Below are positions 1-5,908 of a DNA stretch of 6,540 nucleotides, in pieces. Position 1 is the stretch's first letter. Each line of letters begins with the position of its first letter. Both the position numbers and the translations under genes were made by a program. Origin of the DNA: Akkermansiaceae bacterium UBA3385 (lineage in GTDB: Bacteria > Verrucomicrobiota > Verrucomicrobiia > Verrucomicrobiales > Akkermansiaceae); the NCBI GenBank assembly GCA_002358905.1, contig DEPT01000073.1, forward strand, positions 1 through 6,540, read 5' to 3'. The notes under the pieces are model-generated. The model saw only the letters and a list, made by a program, of their open reading frames with translations. It had not been told where the DNA came from and ran no database searches.

Positions 1-98
1 TCCTATATATGCCACCAGAAAAATGGGCGGCTGTTGCCTTAGAGTTGCCCAGAGTATGACACACAAAGCGCATACACTACACAATGTACTCGTAACGC

Positions 99-509
99 TT
101 GCTTTATGTTTATTTTATCGCGCTTCTCATCGTGTTTTTTGAATTTTTGATTCGTGAGATTCCTTATGCGGATCGCATGGTGGTAGAGGCGTATGATTGT
201 TACAAATATCTTCGTGCGCTTCGTGCCGGGTTCAAGAATGTGGCCTTGACTGTCTGGTCAGAGCAAGGAATGAAACAGGCTCGAAAATATAAGCTTAAGG
301 GTGTTGTTTTGTCGGCAACGGTGATAGAGACGGATACCGCAGCGATGAAACTCGCTGAAGAGATGCACCAAGAGGGATGTTGTTTCATGGTTCATTGGTC
401 ATCCATTGCAGACAAACCGGCATTCATACAGCGGCACTTGGGTAAGTGTATCAGTCGTATATATACAGATACCTGGTCTCCCAAGGAGCCTCCTCCCTGT
501 GGCGGCTGA
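99..509 (+). CDS. GDPD-like protein, C-terminal fragment (possibly a pseudogene)
   Basis: This 136-residue frame starts at TTG (position 99), two codons after an in-frame stop at 93-95. ATG at 177 is another possible start. The segment from about residue 24, with RMVVEAYD, then GFKNVALTVW, then a late IYTDTW, resembles the C-terminal strands of the glycerophosphodiester phosphodiesterase TIM barrel, where a GFKN-hydrophobic-T motif and a late TD motif are common. The N-terminal catalytic part of that family (the HRG and ExD motifs) is absent, so an active enzyme is unlikely from this frame alone. The first 20 residues are very hydrophobic and may be a membrane segment or out-of-frame noise. 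No clear ribosome binding site is seen. The gene ends one base before the stop of convergent ppk1, which suggests that the 3' end is a real gene end. Family assignment is tentative; truncation or frameshift is inferred. Confidence 0.5.
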   Translation: MLYVYFIALLIVFFEFLIREIPYADRMVVEAYDCYKYLRALRAGFKNVALTVWSEQGMKQARKYKLKGVVLSATVIETDTAAMKLAEEMHQEGCCFMVHWSSIADKPAFIQRHLGKCISRIYTDTWSPKEPPPCGG

Positions 510-510
510 C

Positions 511-2589
511 TTACGCTTTCTTGGGCCTGTGGGGTTCCAGGACCTGCTTGTTGTCGCTTTCCTGGTTGCGGGCGCGGCGGCGGGCTTCGCGTTGCAGGTG
601 AGCCTGCATGGCAAAGGGTTTCCTGCGCCCTGTAGCGGGATGGTAGGAACCGTCAGGCGCCATGTCGCTGGCCTGGGTGTTGTCTTTGAAGCAGGCATCC
701 AGAATGTCCAGGACGCGATGAACCAGCTGGGGATTTTCAATAGGAACCAGCAGCTCAACGCGCCGGTCGAGGTTGCGGCTCATCCAGTCTGCGCTGGCCA
801 TGTAGACAAGCGGGTTGCCACCGTTGTGGAAATGAATCAGGCGGGCGTGCTCGAGATAGCGGTCCACAATGCTGGTAATCCGGGTGCAGGCCTGCGCTTT
901 TTCGCTGGTGGGAGCCCAGCAGCAAATGCCACGGATATTGAGCTGGATTTGCACACCGGCTTCGGCGGCCTGTTCCAGTGCCTGCATGACCTCCACATCA
1001 TTCAGGGAGTTCATCTTGGCTCGAATCAGGGCTCGTTCTCCGGTTTCTGCGCGACGGGTCTCTGCCGCGATGAGTTCAAGCAACCTGCTTTTCATGGCAG
1101 AAGGTGCAGGGTAGATGCGACGGAATCGCATGAGCCTGGTAAGACCCGTGATGGAGTTGAAGAACTGGGAGGCATCTGCCCCAAGGTGTTCATCGCAAGT
1201 GAGCAACGAGAGATCGCTGTAGATTCGCGCTGTGCTTTCGTTGTAATTGCCGGTGCCGATGTGGCAGTAGCGGCGTAAGGCGCCATTTTCTCTGCGCACA
1301 ATGAGCATAATCTTGGCGTGAGTCTTGAAGCCTTTTACGCCGTATACTACCTGAACGCCGGAGCGTTGCAGCTTTTCGGCCTGTGCCAGATTATGCAGTT
1401 CGTCAAAACGGGCTTTAAGTTCTACGAGGACGGTGACTTGCTTGCCTGTTTCAGCGGCACGGCACAGCGCAGCAATGAAGCGGGAGTTGCTGGCAGTGCG
1501 GTATAAAACCTGCTTGATGGCAATGACGTCCGGGTCTGCGGCAGCTTCTTCAATGAGTTTCACCACAGGTTCGTAACTTTCGTACGGGTTGTGGATGAGA
1601 ATGTCTCCCTGGGCGATGTTTTCGAACATGTTGAGCGAGGCATCCACTGCAGCAGGCCAGCAGGGAGTCCATGCCCGCACTTTGTGCTGGTCATTGCCGG
1701 GTTCAAAAGCCATTTGCCCGAAATCAACCGGGCGAAGAAAACCGGGGACCTGGTAAGTGGCACCGGCGTCTGCCCCTACGATGGCAGAAATGCGTTTGAC
1801 AACGCGGGGGGTGGCTGTATCCGGCAGTTCCAGGCGCACACAATCGGAGAACTTGCGTGCAACCAGAACACTTTCCATTTCTCGTGCAAAGTCGCCGCCT
1901 TCTTCCTCTGCCACCGCAATATCCCCGTTGCGGGTTACGCGGAAAAGCGTGGTGCTGGTTACGTTTTCTCCGGGGAACAGCAGTGGGCAGAACGTGCTTA
2001 CCATGTCTTCAAGCATGACGTAGCCGTTGCGTCCGAGTACGGCAGATTGTACGCGGCGGGGAAGGGCATCCGGCAGGGTGATGGCTACAAAACGCGTGTC
2101 GCTGCTCCCTTCCTGCTGCAATTCCACGCCCAGAATAAGGCTCAGATTAGGCAGGGTTGGCGGTTGTTCCACCTCCATGGCCAGGGGGGTCAGGATGGGG
2201 GCGATGTTGGAAATGAAATATTCTTCCAGGCTGGCATGCTGGGCTTCGGTCAGGTCATTCAGCGCCAGTGGGCTGAGCCCAGCTTCCTTCATTAAGGGCA
2301 TGAGAACCTGCTGCAGCAGACGGTATTGTTCATCTACCATGGCGCGGGCACGCTCACGGATGCGCTCCAGCTGTTCACTGGGAGAAAGCCCGGTGATGTC
2401 CGGCTTGAACTTGCCTGTCTGCCTCAGCAGCATGAGCCCGCCCACGCGTACCTGAAAAAACTCATCCAGATTACTGGCGCTGATGGAAAGGAATTTCAGG
2501 CGCTCCAGCAGCGGAAGCTCCGGACGCAGTGCCTGGTTTAGCACGCGTTGGTTGAATTCAAGCCAGGAAATCTCGCGGTTGATGAACAT
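511..2589 (-). CDS. ppk1: Polyphosphate kinase 1
   Basis: Encodes a 692-residue PPK1, the enzyme that reversibly transfers the gamma phosphate of ATP onto inorganic polyphosphate, usually in the cytoplasm or at the inner membrane. Length is normal for the family (E. coli 688). The N-terminal domain starts with the typical NREISWLEFNQRVL and SASNLDEFFQVRVGGL. The two phospholipase-D-like catalytic domains follow. H424 in KTHAK corresponds to the autophosphorylated His435 of E. coli, and H581 in RYLEH corresponds to His592; the spacing of 157 residues is the same. HIGTGNYNESTARIYSDLSL (443-462) and SADWMSRNLDRRVE (599-612) are also typical. Two usually conserved stretches diverge: DELHNLAQ after KARF (396-403), and WAPTSEKAQACTRI (557-570) where most PPK1s have an LRPG...LSENI segment of the same length. 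The start ATG has AAGGAGG 11 bases upstream. The solute-binding protein gene lies 61 bases upstream on the same strand. Identification is secure. Confidence 0.97.
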   Translation of the reverse strand: MFINREISWLEFNQRVLNQALRPELPLLERLKFLSISASNLDEFFQVRVGGLMLLRQTGKFKPDITGLSPSEQLERIRERARAMVDEQYRLLQQVLMPLMKEAGLSPLALNDLTEAQHASLEEYFISNIAPILTPLAMEVEQPPTLPNLSLILGVELQQEGSSDTRFVAITLPDALPRRVQSAVLGRNGYVMLEDMVSTFCPLLFPGENVTSTTLFRVTRNGDIAVAEEEGGDFAREMESVLVARKFSDCVRLELPDTATPRVVKRISAIVGADAGATYQVPGFLRPVDFGQMAFEPGNDQHKVRAWTPCWPAAVDASLNMFENIAQGDILIHNPYESYEPVVKLIEEAAADPDVIAIKQVLYRTASNSRFIAALCRAAETGKQVTVLVELKARFDELHNLAQAEKLQRSGVQVVYGVKGFKTHAKIMLIVRRENGALRRYCHIGTGNYNESTARIYSDLSLLTCDEHLGADASQFFNSITGLTRLMRFRRIYPAPSAMKSRLLELIAAETRRAETGERALIRAKMNSLNDVEVMQALEQAAEAGVQIQLNIRGICCWAPTSEKAQACTRITSIVDRYLEHARLIHFHNGGNPLVYMASADWMSRNLDRRVELLVPIENPQLVHRVLDILDACFKDNTQASDMAPDGSYHPATGRRKPFAMQAHLQREARRRARNQESDNKQVLEPHRPKKA

Positions 2590-2591
2590 GG

Positions 2592-2621
2592 TATGAAGAG
2601 CCTCCTTGTCAGCTCTTCATA
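2592..2621 (-). promoter_or_regulatory. Perfect palindrome framing the ppk1 ribosome binding site
   Basis: TATGAAGAGC at 2592-2601 and GCTCTTCATA at 2612-2621 are exact reverse complements (10 of 10), separated by 10 bases. Read on the minus strand, the loop is TGACAAGGAG, and the Shine-Dalgarno AAGGAGG (2607-2601) occupies its 3' part plus the first stem base. It ends 11 bases before the ppk1 ATG. The palindrome also overlaps the last base of the proposed -10 box and the expected transcription start. It could be an operator for a dimeric regulator, or, if transcription starts further upstream, an RNA hairpin presenting the ribosome binding site. The symmetry is directly visible; the function is inferred. 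Confidence 0.6.
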
Positions 2622-2648
2622 GTATCATACGTGCCCCTGTGGGGTCAA
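2621..2648 (-). promoter_or_regulatory. Probable ppk1 promoter
   Basis: On the minus strand, TTGACC (2648-2643) is followed after 16 bases by GATACT (2626-2621), matching sigma70 -35 (5 of 6) and -10 (4 of 6) boxes. The expected start of transcription is near 2614, giving a leader of about 25 bases that still contains the AAGGAGG. The -35 lies just beyond the stop codon of the solute-binding protein gene (2651), so ppk1 could be transcribed separately even if it also receives read-through. An overlapping TATGAT (2629-2624) has a spacer too short for this -35. This is a consensus match only. Confidence 0.5.
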
Positions 2649-2650
2649 GC

Positions 2651-3490
2651 TTATTTCCGACTCTTTTCGGGGGCTTTTACCAATTCAGAGCGGACGATGG
2701 CAACAATGTAGGAATCGATGTAGTTATTGCTGTATATTACCTGGTCCGGGCGGCGGTCGTCTCTGTTCAGACCAGCAATGCCCATGTCAATGCGGCCCTG
2801 GTCCAGGGCTTCGAACAGCGTTGTGAAATCTAAATCATGAAGTTCGATGCGGGCGTTCAGCTTATTGGCCAGGCGGCGCAGCAGTTCGATATCGAATCCA
2901 CTCAGTTCATCATCTTGTTTGGTGCGGAAGCACAGCGGCGGTACCTGGCTGCACACACCTACGCGGATTTTGCGTGTTGGCGCTTTGGGGCGTTCTATGT
3001 GCGGAATGTCCGGAAGCCGGCGGGATTTGAACCAGCGTTCGTACATGTCCTGGTAGGTGCCATCGTTTTTCAGCTGGGAAATAAGTTTGTTCACTTCGTA
3101 TCTCAGCTCCTTTTGTTCCGGGGAAAAAGCAATGGCGATATTGACGCGCTCTGTCACACCGGGGAGTACGGTAAGGTCGGGGTTGCGGGTATCGATGAAA
3201 TCCAGGGAGTGGCTGTTGAAGAGGAAAGCATCTACTTTTTTCTGCAGAATAGCATCGTAGGCGGCCTTCGGGTTGTTGAAATAGCAGAGTCGGGCGTTAC
3301 TGAACCGCTCTTCACCTACAGTCATGGCTTTGCCACCCAGTGGCAGTCCAACACAGAACTGGGGAGAGTTGAGATCATCGATACGTGCGAGCGAACCTTC
3401 TGTTTTCTGTTTATCCTCCAGCATGGAAGAATGCCCACAAAGGTAGATGCCTACGCAAAGCAAAATGGCGATTATCCAGAACTTTTTCAT
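2651..3490 (-). CDS. Family-3 solute-binding protein with swapped (circularly permuted) halves
   Basis: A 279-residue exported protein. Residues 4-18 form a hydrophobic signal or anchor after MKK. Cys18 is preceded by IYL, a poor lipobox, so lipoprotein status is doubtful. Residues 33-158 match the second half of a family-3 (amino-acid type) periplasmic binding protein: the LARIDDL region, VDAFLFN (86-92) and the terminal GTYQDMYERWF (144-154). Residues 174-268 match the first half of the same fold: KIRVGV, GFDIELL (198-204), DMGIAGLNRDDRRPDQVIYS (235-254) and NNYIDSY. The usual order is thus reversed. The Arg that normally contacts the ligand carboxylate is plausibly kept (DRRP), but the Asp that often binds the alpha-amino group is Asn92. 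No permease or ATPase is adjacent. Only a weak ribosome binding site (AAAGG, about 14 bases upstream) is seen. Domain identity is well supported; ligand and partners are unknown. Confidence 0.85.
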   Translation of the reverse strand: MKKFWIIAILLCVGIYLCGHSSMLEDKQKTEGSLARIDDLNSPQFCVGLPLGGKAMTVGEERFSNARLCYFNNPKAAYDAILQKKVDAFLFNSHSLDFIDTRNPDLTVLPGVTERVNIAIAFSPEQKELRYEVNKLISQLKNDGTYQDMYERWFKSRRLPDIPHIERPKAPTRKIRVGVCSQVPPLCFRTKQDDELSGFDIELLRRLANKLNARIELHDLDFTTLFEALDQGRIDMGIAGLNRDDRRPDQVIYSNNYIDSYIVAIVRSELVKAPEKSRK

Positions 3491-3524
3491 ACGGTGAGGT
3501 AAGCCTTTTCCACTAGTCTACACC

Positions 3525-3581
3525 AAATCTACCAGATTTCCAGTAAAAAAGCGTTATGAGTGAAAATCTGTGAACAGTTTC
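3525..3581. promoter_or_regulatory. Two small dyads upstream of the solute-binding protein gene
   Basis: AAATCT (3525-3530) and AGATTT (3534-3539) form a 6-bp dyad with a 3-base centre. Further upstream, TGAAA and TTTCA flank CTGT-GA-ACAG (3561-3582 region), a 9-bp dyad with a 2-base bulge. They lie between the gene start at 3490 and the guaA terminator, where a promoter is expected. I could not pick convincing -35/-10 boxes. They might be operators or chance; AT-rich sequence makes short dyads common. Confidence 0.25.
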
Positions 3582-3594
3582 AAATACATCCCCG

Positions 3595-3638
3595 AAAAAA
3601 ACGACAGGCGCATGGTGCCATGCGCCTGTCGTTTTTTT
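3595..3638 (-). terminator. Intrinsic terminator of guaA (bidirectional form)
   Basis: ACGACAGGCGCATG (3601-3614) pairs exactly with CATGCGCCTGTCGT (3619-3632), leaving a 4-base GTGC loop (GCAC on the minus strand). It is flanked by A6 (3595-3600) and T7 (3632-3638), so the stem can extend to about 20 bp. On the minus strand it lies 16 bases after the guaA stop and ends in a T run, a textbook rho-independent terminator. The A/T flanks would also let it work for plus-strand transcripts, but no plus-strand gene needs it here. Confidence 0.92.
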
Positions 3639-3654
3639 GGAGTGTTGAAAATAT

Positions 3655-5178
3655 TTACTCCCATTCGATGGATGCCGGCGGCTTGGTGCTTACGTCGAAA
3701 AGCACACGGTTAATGCCGGAAACCTCATTCAGGATGCGGTTGGAAGCCTCGCGCAGCAGGTCGTAGGGCAGCTGTACCCAGTCGGCTGTCATGGCGTCCT
3801 CGGATACGATGGCGCGCAGGTTGGTGGCGAATTCGTAGGAACGCTCGTCGCCCTTCACACCCACGGTCTTAACGGGGATAAGACCGGCGTAGGCCTGCCA
3901 GCACTTGTCGTACCAGTCCCACTTGCGCAGCGTGCCGATGAAGATGGCATCACATTCGCGGATGATGTCGAGGCGGTCCTTGGTCACCTCGCCCGGGCAG
4001 CGTACAGCCAGGCCAGGACCAGGGAAGGGATGGCGCCACAGAATGTCGTGGGAAATGCCCATGGAGGCACCCAGTTCACGTACTTCGTCCTTGAACAGGA
4101 AAGCCAGCGGCTCAATCACCTTGCCTTCTTCCTGCATCTTGAGTACTCGTTCCACGCGATTGTGGTGAGTTTTGATGACGGAAGCCTTGCTTTTGGCGTT
4201 GGAGGCACTCTCAATCACGTCCGGATACAGGGTACCCTGGGCCAGCATCTCTGCATCGCCCACGGCGTCCCAGAACACATCGATGAACAGGTTGCCAATG
4301 ATGCGGCGCTTCTTCTCCGGGGCGGTTTCGCCGGCCAGAGCAGCCAGGAAGCGTTCGCTGGCATCCACAGTTTCAATTTCCACACCCATGCGGGCGAAGT
4401 TTGCCTGCACTTCCTTTGCTTCGTCCTTGCGCAGCAGACCGTTGTCCACGAAGATGCAGCGTACATTCACGCCAGCCTCGTGTAGCAGCACGGCCAGCAC
4501 GGTACTGTCCACACCGCCGGAAACACCGCAGACCACCTGCTTATCGCCCACCTTGGCGCGGATGTCCTCGATGAGTTCGCGCTTGAAGTCACCGATGTCG
4601 AATTTGGCCAGGTCCTTGGCGTAGGAAAGGAAATTCTTGAGGATGGTGCGGCCCTCGTGGGAGTGGGTTACCTCCGGGTGGAACTGGATACCGAACATCT
4701 GCTCGCCCCACTGCAGGGAAACAGGTACGCCATCGCTGTTGCGGGCAATCACGCGGCAGTTGTCAGCCAGGTGGTCAACCGTGTCAGAGTGGCTCATCCA
4801 CACCTGGGAAGAGGGGCTCATATCAGCATACAGGCCTTCCAGCTTCTCGGGCACCAGAGCGGCGGGGCCGTACTCGCGCTTGTTGCTGGGGCGCACCGTA
4901 CCGCCTGTCTTGATGTTCAGCAGCTGCATGCCGTAGCATACACCCAGTACGGGAACATCGAAAGAAGTAAGCCATTCAAAATCAATATCCGGAGCGTCCG
5001 GTTCCGATGTGCTGCGGGGGCCGCCGGAAAGAATAATGGCGCCCGGCTCGCTGATTTCATGCAGGTCCTCCAGCGCATAAAGCTTGGCGAGGAAGCCCAG
5101 CTCACGCACGCGGCGTACAATCAGCTGCGTGTATTGTGAGCCATAGTCGATAACGGCAACAATGTGTTTGGGTGTCAT
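3655..5178 (-). CDS. guaA: GMP synthase (glutamine-hydrolysing)
   Basis: Encodes a 507-residue GMP synthase, which aminates XMP to GMP using glutamine and ATP, the last step of guanine nucleotide synthesis in the cytosol. The class I glutamine amidotransferase domain is at the N-terminus: DYGSQYTQL (11-19), nucleophile C81 in GVCYGMQ, and the H167/E169 pair in QFHPEV. The ATP pyrophosphatase P-loop is SGGVDST (220-226), followed by RHPFPGPGLAVR (382-393). The dimerisation domain ends in the family signature NRVLFDVSTKPPASIEWE. All key residues are present. I chose the ATG at 5178 because the protein then begins just before the conserved IVAVIDYGSQY, as in homologues. An in-frame ATG at 5232 would start upstream of the likely promoter and inside the neighbouring hairpin array. 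No Shine-Dalgarno is visible. A strong terminator follows. Confidence 0.97.
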   Translation of the reverse strand: MTPKHIVAVIDYGSQYTQLIVRRVRELGFLAKLYALEDLHEISEPGAIILSGGPRSTSEPDAPDIDFEWLTSFDVPVLGVCYGMQLLNIKTGGTVRPSNKREYGPAALVPEKLEGLYADMSPSSQVWMSHSDTVDHLADNCRVIARNSDGVPVSLQWGEQMFGIQFHPEVTHSHEGRTILKNFLSYAKDLAKFDIGDFKRELIEDIRAKVGDKQVVCGVSGGVDSTVLAVLLHEAGVNVRCIFVDNGLLRKDEAKEVQANFARMGVEIETVDASERFLAALAGETAPEKKRRIIGNLFIDVFWDAVGDAEMLAQGTLYPDVIESASNAKSKASVIKTHHNRVERVLKMQEEGKVIEPLAFLFKDEVRELGASMGISHDILWRHPFPGPGLAVRCPGEVTKDRLDIIRECDAIFIGTLRKWDWYDKCWQAYAGLIPVKTVGVKGDERSYEFATNLRAIVSEDAMTADWVQLPYDLLREASNRILNEVSGINRVLFDVSTKPPASIEWE

Positions 5179-5190
5179 AATGCTGCACGC

Positions 5191-5219
5191 ATTGTAGCAG
5201 ATAGGTATAGGCGTTGCAA
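5191..5219 (-). promoter_or_regulatory. Likely guaA promoter giving a near-leaderless mRNA
   Basis: On the minus strand, TTGCAA (5219-5214) is followed after exactly 17 bases by TACAAT (5196-5191). The guaA ATG begins 12 bases after the -10 box, so transcription would start about 5-6 bases before the codon. That agrees with the absence of a Shine-Dalgarno and supports the 5178 start over 5232. The -35 box lies only two bases from the outer end of the adjacent hairpin element. Confidence 0.6.
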
Positions 5220-5221
5220 GC

Positions 5222-5402
5222 ATAATCACCACGAGCGATAGCGAGTGGTGATTATCGTACCTCTGCGCAGCAGAGGTATTTCGTACGCTGCGCAGCAGCG
5301 TAATTCATGCGGGGCGCAGCCCCGCTTTCATACACTGGCTGTGCCAGTGTAATTCATTGAGACCCGCAGGGTCGACTGTTTACCGCTGCAGATGCAGCGG
5401 TA
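5222..5402. repeat. Left array of seven evenly spaced palindromes
   Basis: Palindromes, each given as stem and loop: 5222-5255 (ATAATCACCAC, 12-base loop), 5258-5278 (TACCTCTGC, GCA), 5284-5302 (TACGCTGC, GCA), 5309-5325 (GCGGGGC, GCA), 5331-5351 (TACACTGGC, TGT), 5361-5373 (GACCC, GCA), 5381-5402 (TACCGCTGC, AGAT). All listed stems pair perfectly. Centres from the second to the seventh unit are 24-26 bases apart. Linkers are variants of TTTCG, TTTCA and ATTCAT. Four units have a GCA loop closed by a C-G pair, a GNA triloop of the type known to make very stable DNA mini-hairpins. The array lies upstream of the four-helix gene and reaches to the guaA promoter. The remaining 90 bases to the gene hold its promoter. 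Confidence 0.9.
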
Positions 5403-5454
5403 CTGCCGGTTTAGCATGTGAATTCAAATCCGCGGGCATTGGGTAACAATATCC

Positions 5455-5483
5455 TTGCAAAGTAACCAGTATCACGATATCAT
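5455..5483 (+). promoter_or_regulatory. Likely promoter of the four-helix-bundle gene
   Basis: TTGCAA (5455-5460), 17-base spacer, TATCAT (5478-5483, 5 of 6 to consensus), then 9 bases to the ATG. The start of transcription would be about 2-3 bases before the codon, so translation would be leaderless. No Shine-Dalgarno is present upstream of the ATG. The -35 hexamer and spacer are the same as in the divergent guaA promoter. Confidence 0.5.
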
Positions 5484-5492
5484 CCCAATATC

Positions 5493-5849
5493 ATGAAACA
5501 GGATAAACTGGCCGACTATTCTCTCCAACTCGCCAGGCTTGCCATGGAATATGGCAAGGATATGCGAGGCTATGGCGCCAAGAAAGACCAGTTCCTGCGA
5601 GCCTCTTCCGCCATAGGCGCCAATATTGCCGAAGCTAAGTATGGCAATGGCCCCGCGGATTTTGCCAACAAGATGCACACGGCTCTGAAAGAGTGCAACG
5701 AAACTAAGTTCTGGCTGGAGCTTTTTGTGCCTGAAAACGAGAAACAGACCGAACAGCTCAAGAAGATGAAACGATTGAACGGCAATATTATGCGCATGCT
5801 GATTCAATCGCTTAATACAGTGAAAGCTCGGGCTGATTGGAAGAAGTAA
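5493..5849 (+). CDS. Four-helix-bundle protein (23S rRNA intervening-sequence / Avd-like family)
   Basis: A 118-residue helical protein. The family core is clear: FLRASSAIGANIAEA (34-48), then DFANKMHTALKECNETKFWL (56-75), matching the pattern of a serine-rich helix, ANIxEA, a DFxxK helix and ExxETxxWL. Helices are roughly at 3-24, 30-49, 54-79 and 82-112, the last rich in lysine. The length is normal for the family. Relatives are encoded inside 23S rRNA intervening sequences, and the accessory Avd protein of diversity-generating retroelements shares the fold as a pentameric, basic, nucleic-acid-binding barrel. No reverse transcriptase or template repeat is present here, so a DGR is not indicated. 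The gene is the only one in its element and is flanked on both sides by palindrome arrays, which suggests that the protein acts on those sequences or their RNA (inference). Start ATG at 5493, next to its promoter; no ribosome binding site. Confidence 0.9.
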   Translation: MKQDKLADYSLQLARLAMEYGKDMRGYGAKKDQFLRASSAIGANIAEAKYGNGPADFANKMHTALKECNETKFWLELFVPENEKQTEQLKKMKRLNGNIMRMLIQSLNTVKARADWKK

Positions 5850-5857
5850 TGTTTCCT

Positions 5858-5873
5858 ATCGGGATTTCCCGAT
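5858..5873 (+). other. Small hairpin after the four-helix-bundle gene
   Basis: ATCGGG (5858-5863) and CCCGAT (5868-5873) pair around an ATTT loop, eight bases after the stop codon. No T run follows, so it is a weak terminator at best. It does not share the TGC loop or the spacing of the array that follows and lies inside the conserved right arm boundary (5881), so it appears separate from the array. Confidence 0.4.
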
Positions 5874-5908
5874 GAACGGTGATTTGCATTTATTCTCTCA
5901 AACGGCAG

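Noticed and set aside
406..1278. Plus-strand open frame of 290 codons opposite ppk1
   Set aside because: It is a shadow of ppk1. No family motif is seen, and the minus-strand PPK1 is complete and well conserved throughout.
1591..2295. Plus-strand open frame of 234 codons opposite ppk1
   Set aside because: Antisense shadow with low-complexity, motif-free translation, lying within intact ppk1.
2837..3502. Plus-strand open frame of 221 codons opposite the solute-binding protein gene
   Set aside because: The minus strand carries clear family-3 binding-protein motifs across the same region; the plus-strand translation matches nothing I recognise.
3568..3577. LexA box in CTGTGAACAG
   Set aside because: The half-site spacing does not fit the E. 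coli (CTGT-N8-ACAG) or Bacillus (GAAC-N4-GTTC) patterns.
5179..5232. Extension of GuaA by 18 residues to the ATG at 5232
   Set aside because: The added residues lie upstream of the probable -10 box and inside the first hairpin, and homologues begin close to the IVAVIDYGSQY motif.
5472..5807. Minus-strand open frame of 111 codons opposite the four-helix gene
   Set aside because: Shadow frame. The plus strand encodes a recognisable family core with a promoter.
5493..5849. Diversity-generating retroelement (Avd-like protein)
   Set aside because: There is no reverse transcriptase and no template/variable repeat pair in the window; only the protein fold is shared.
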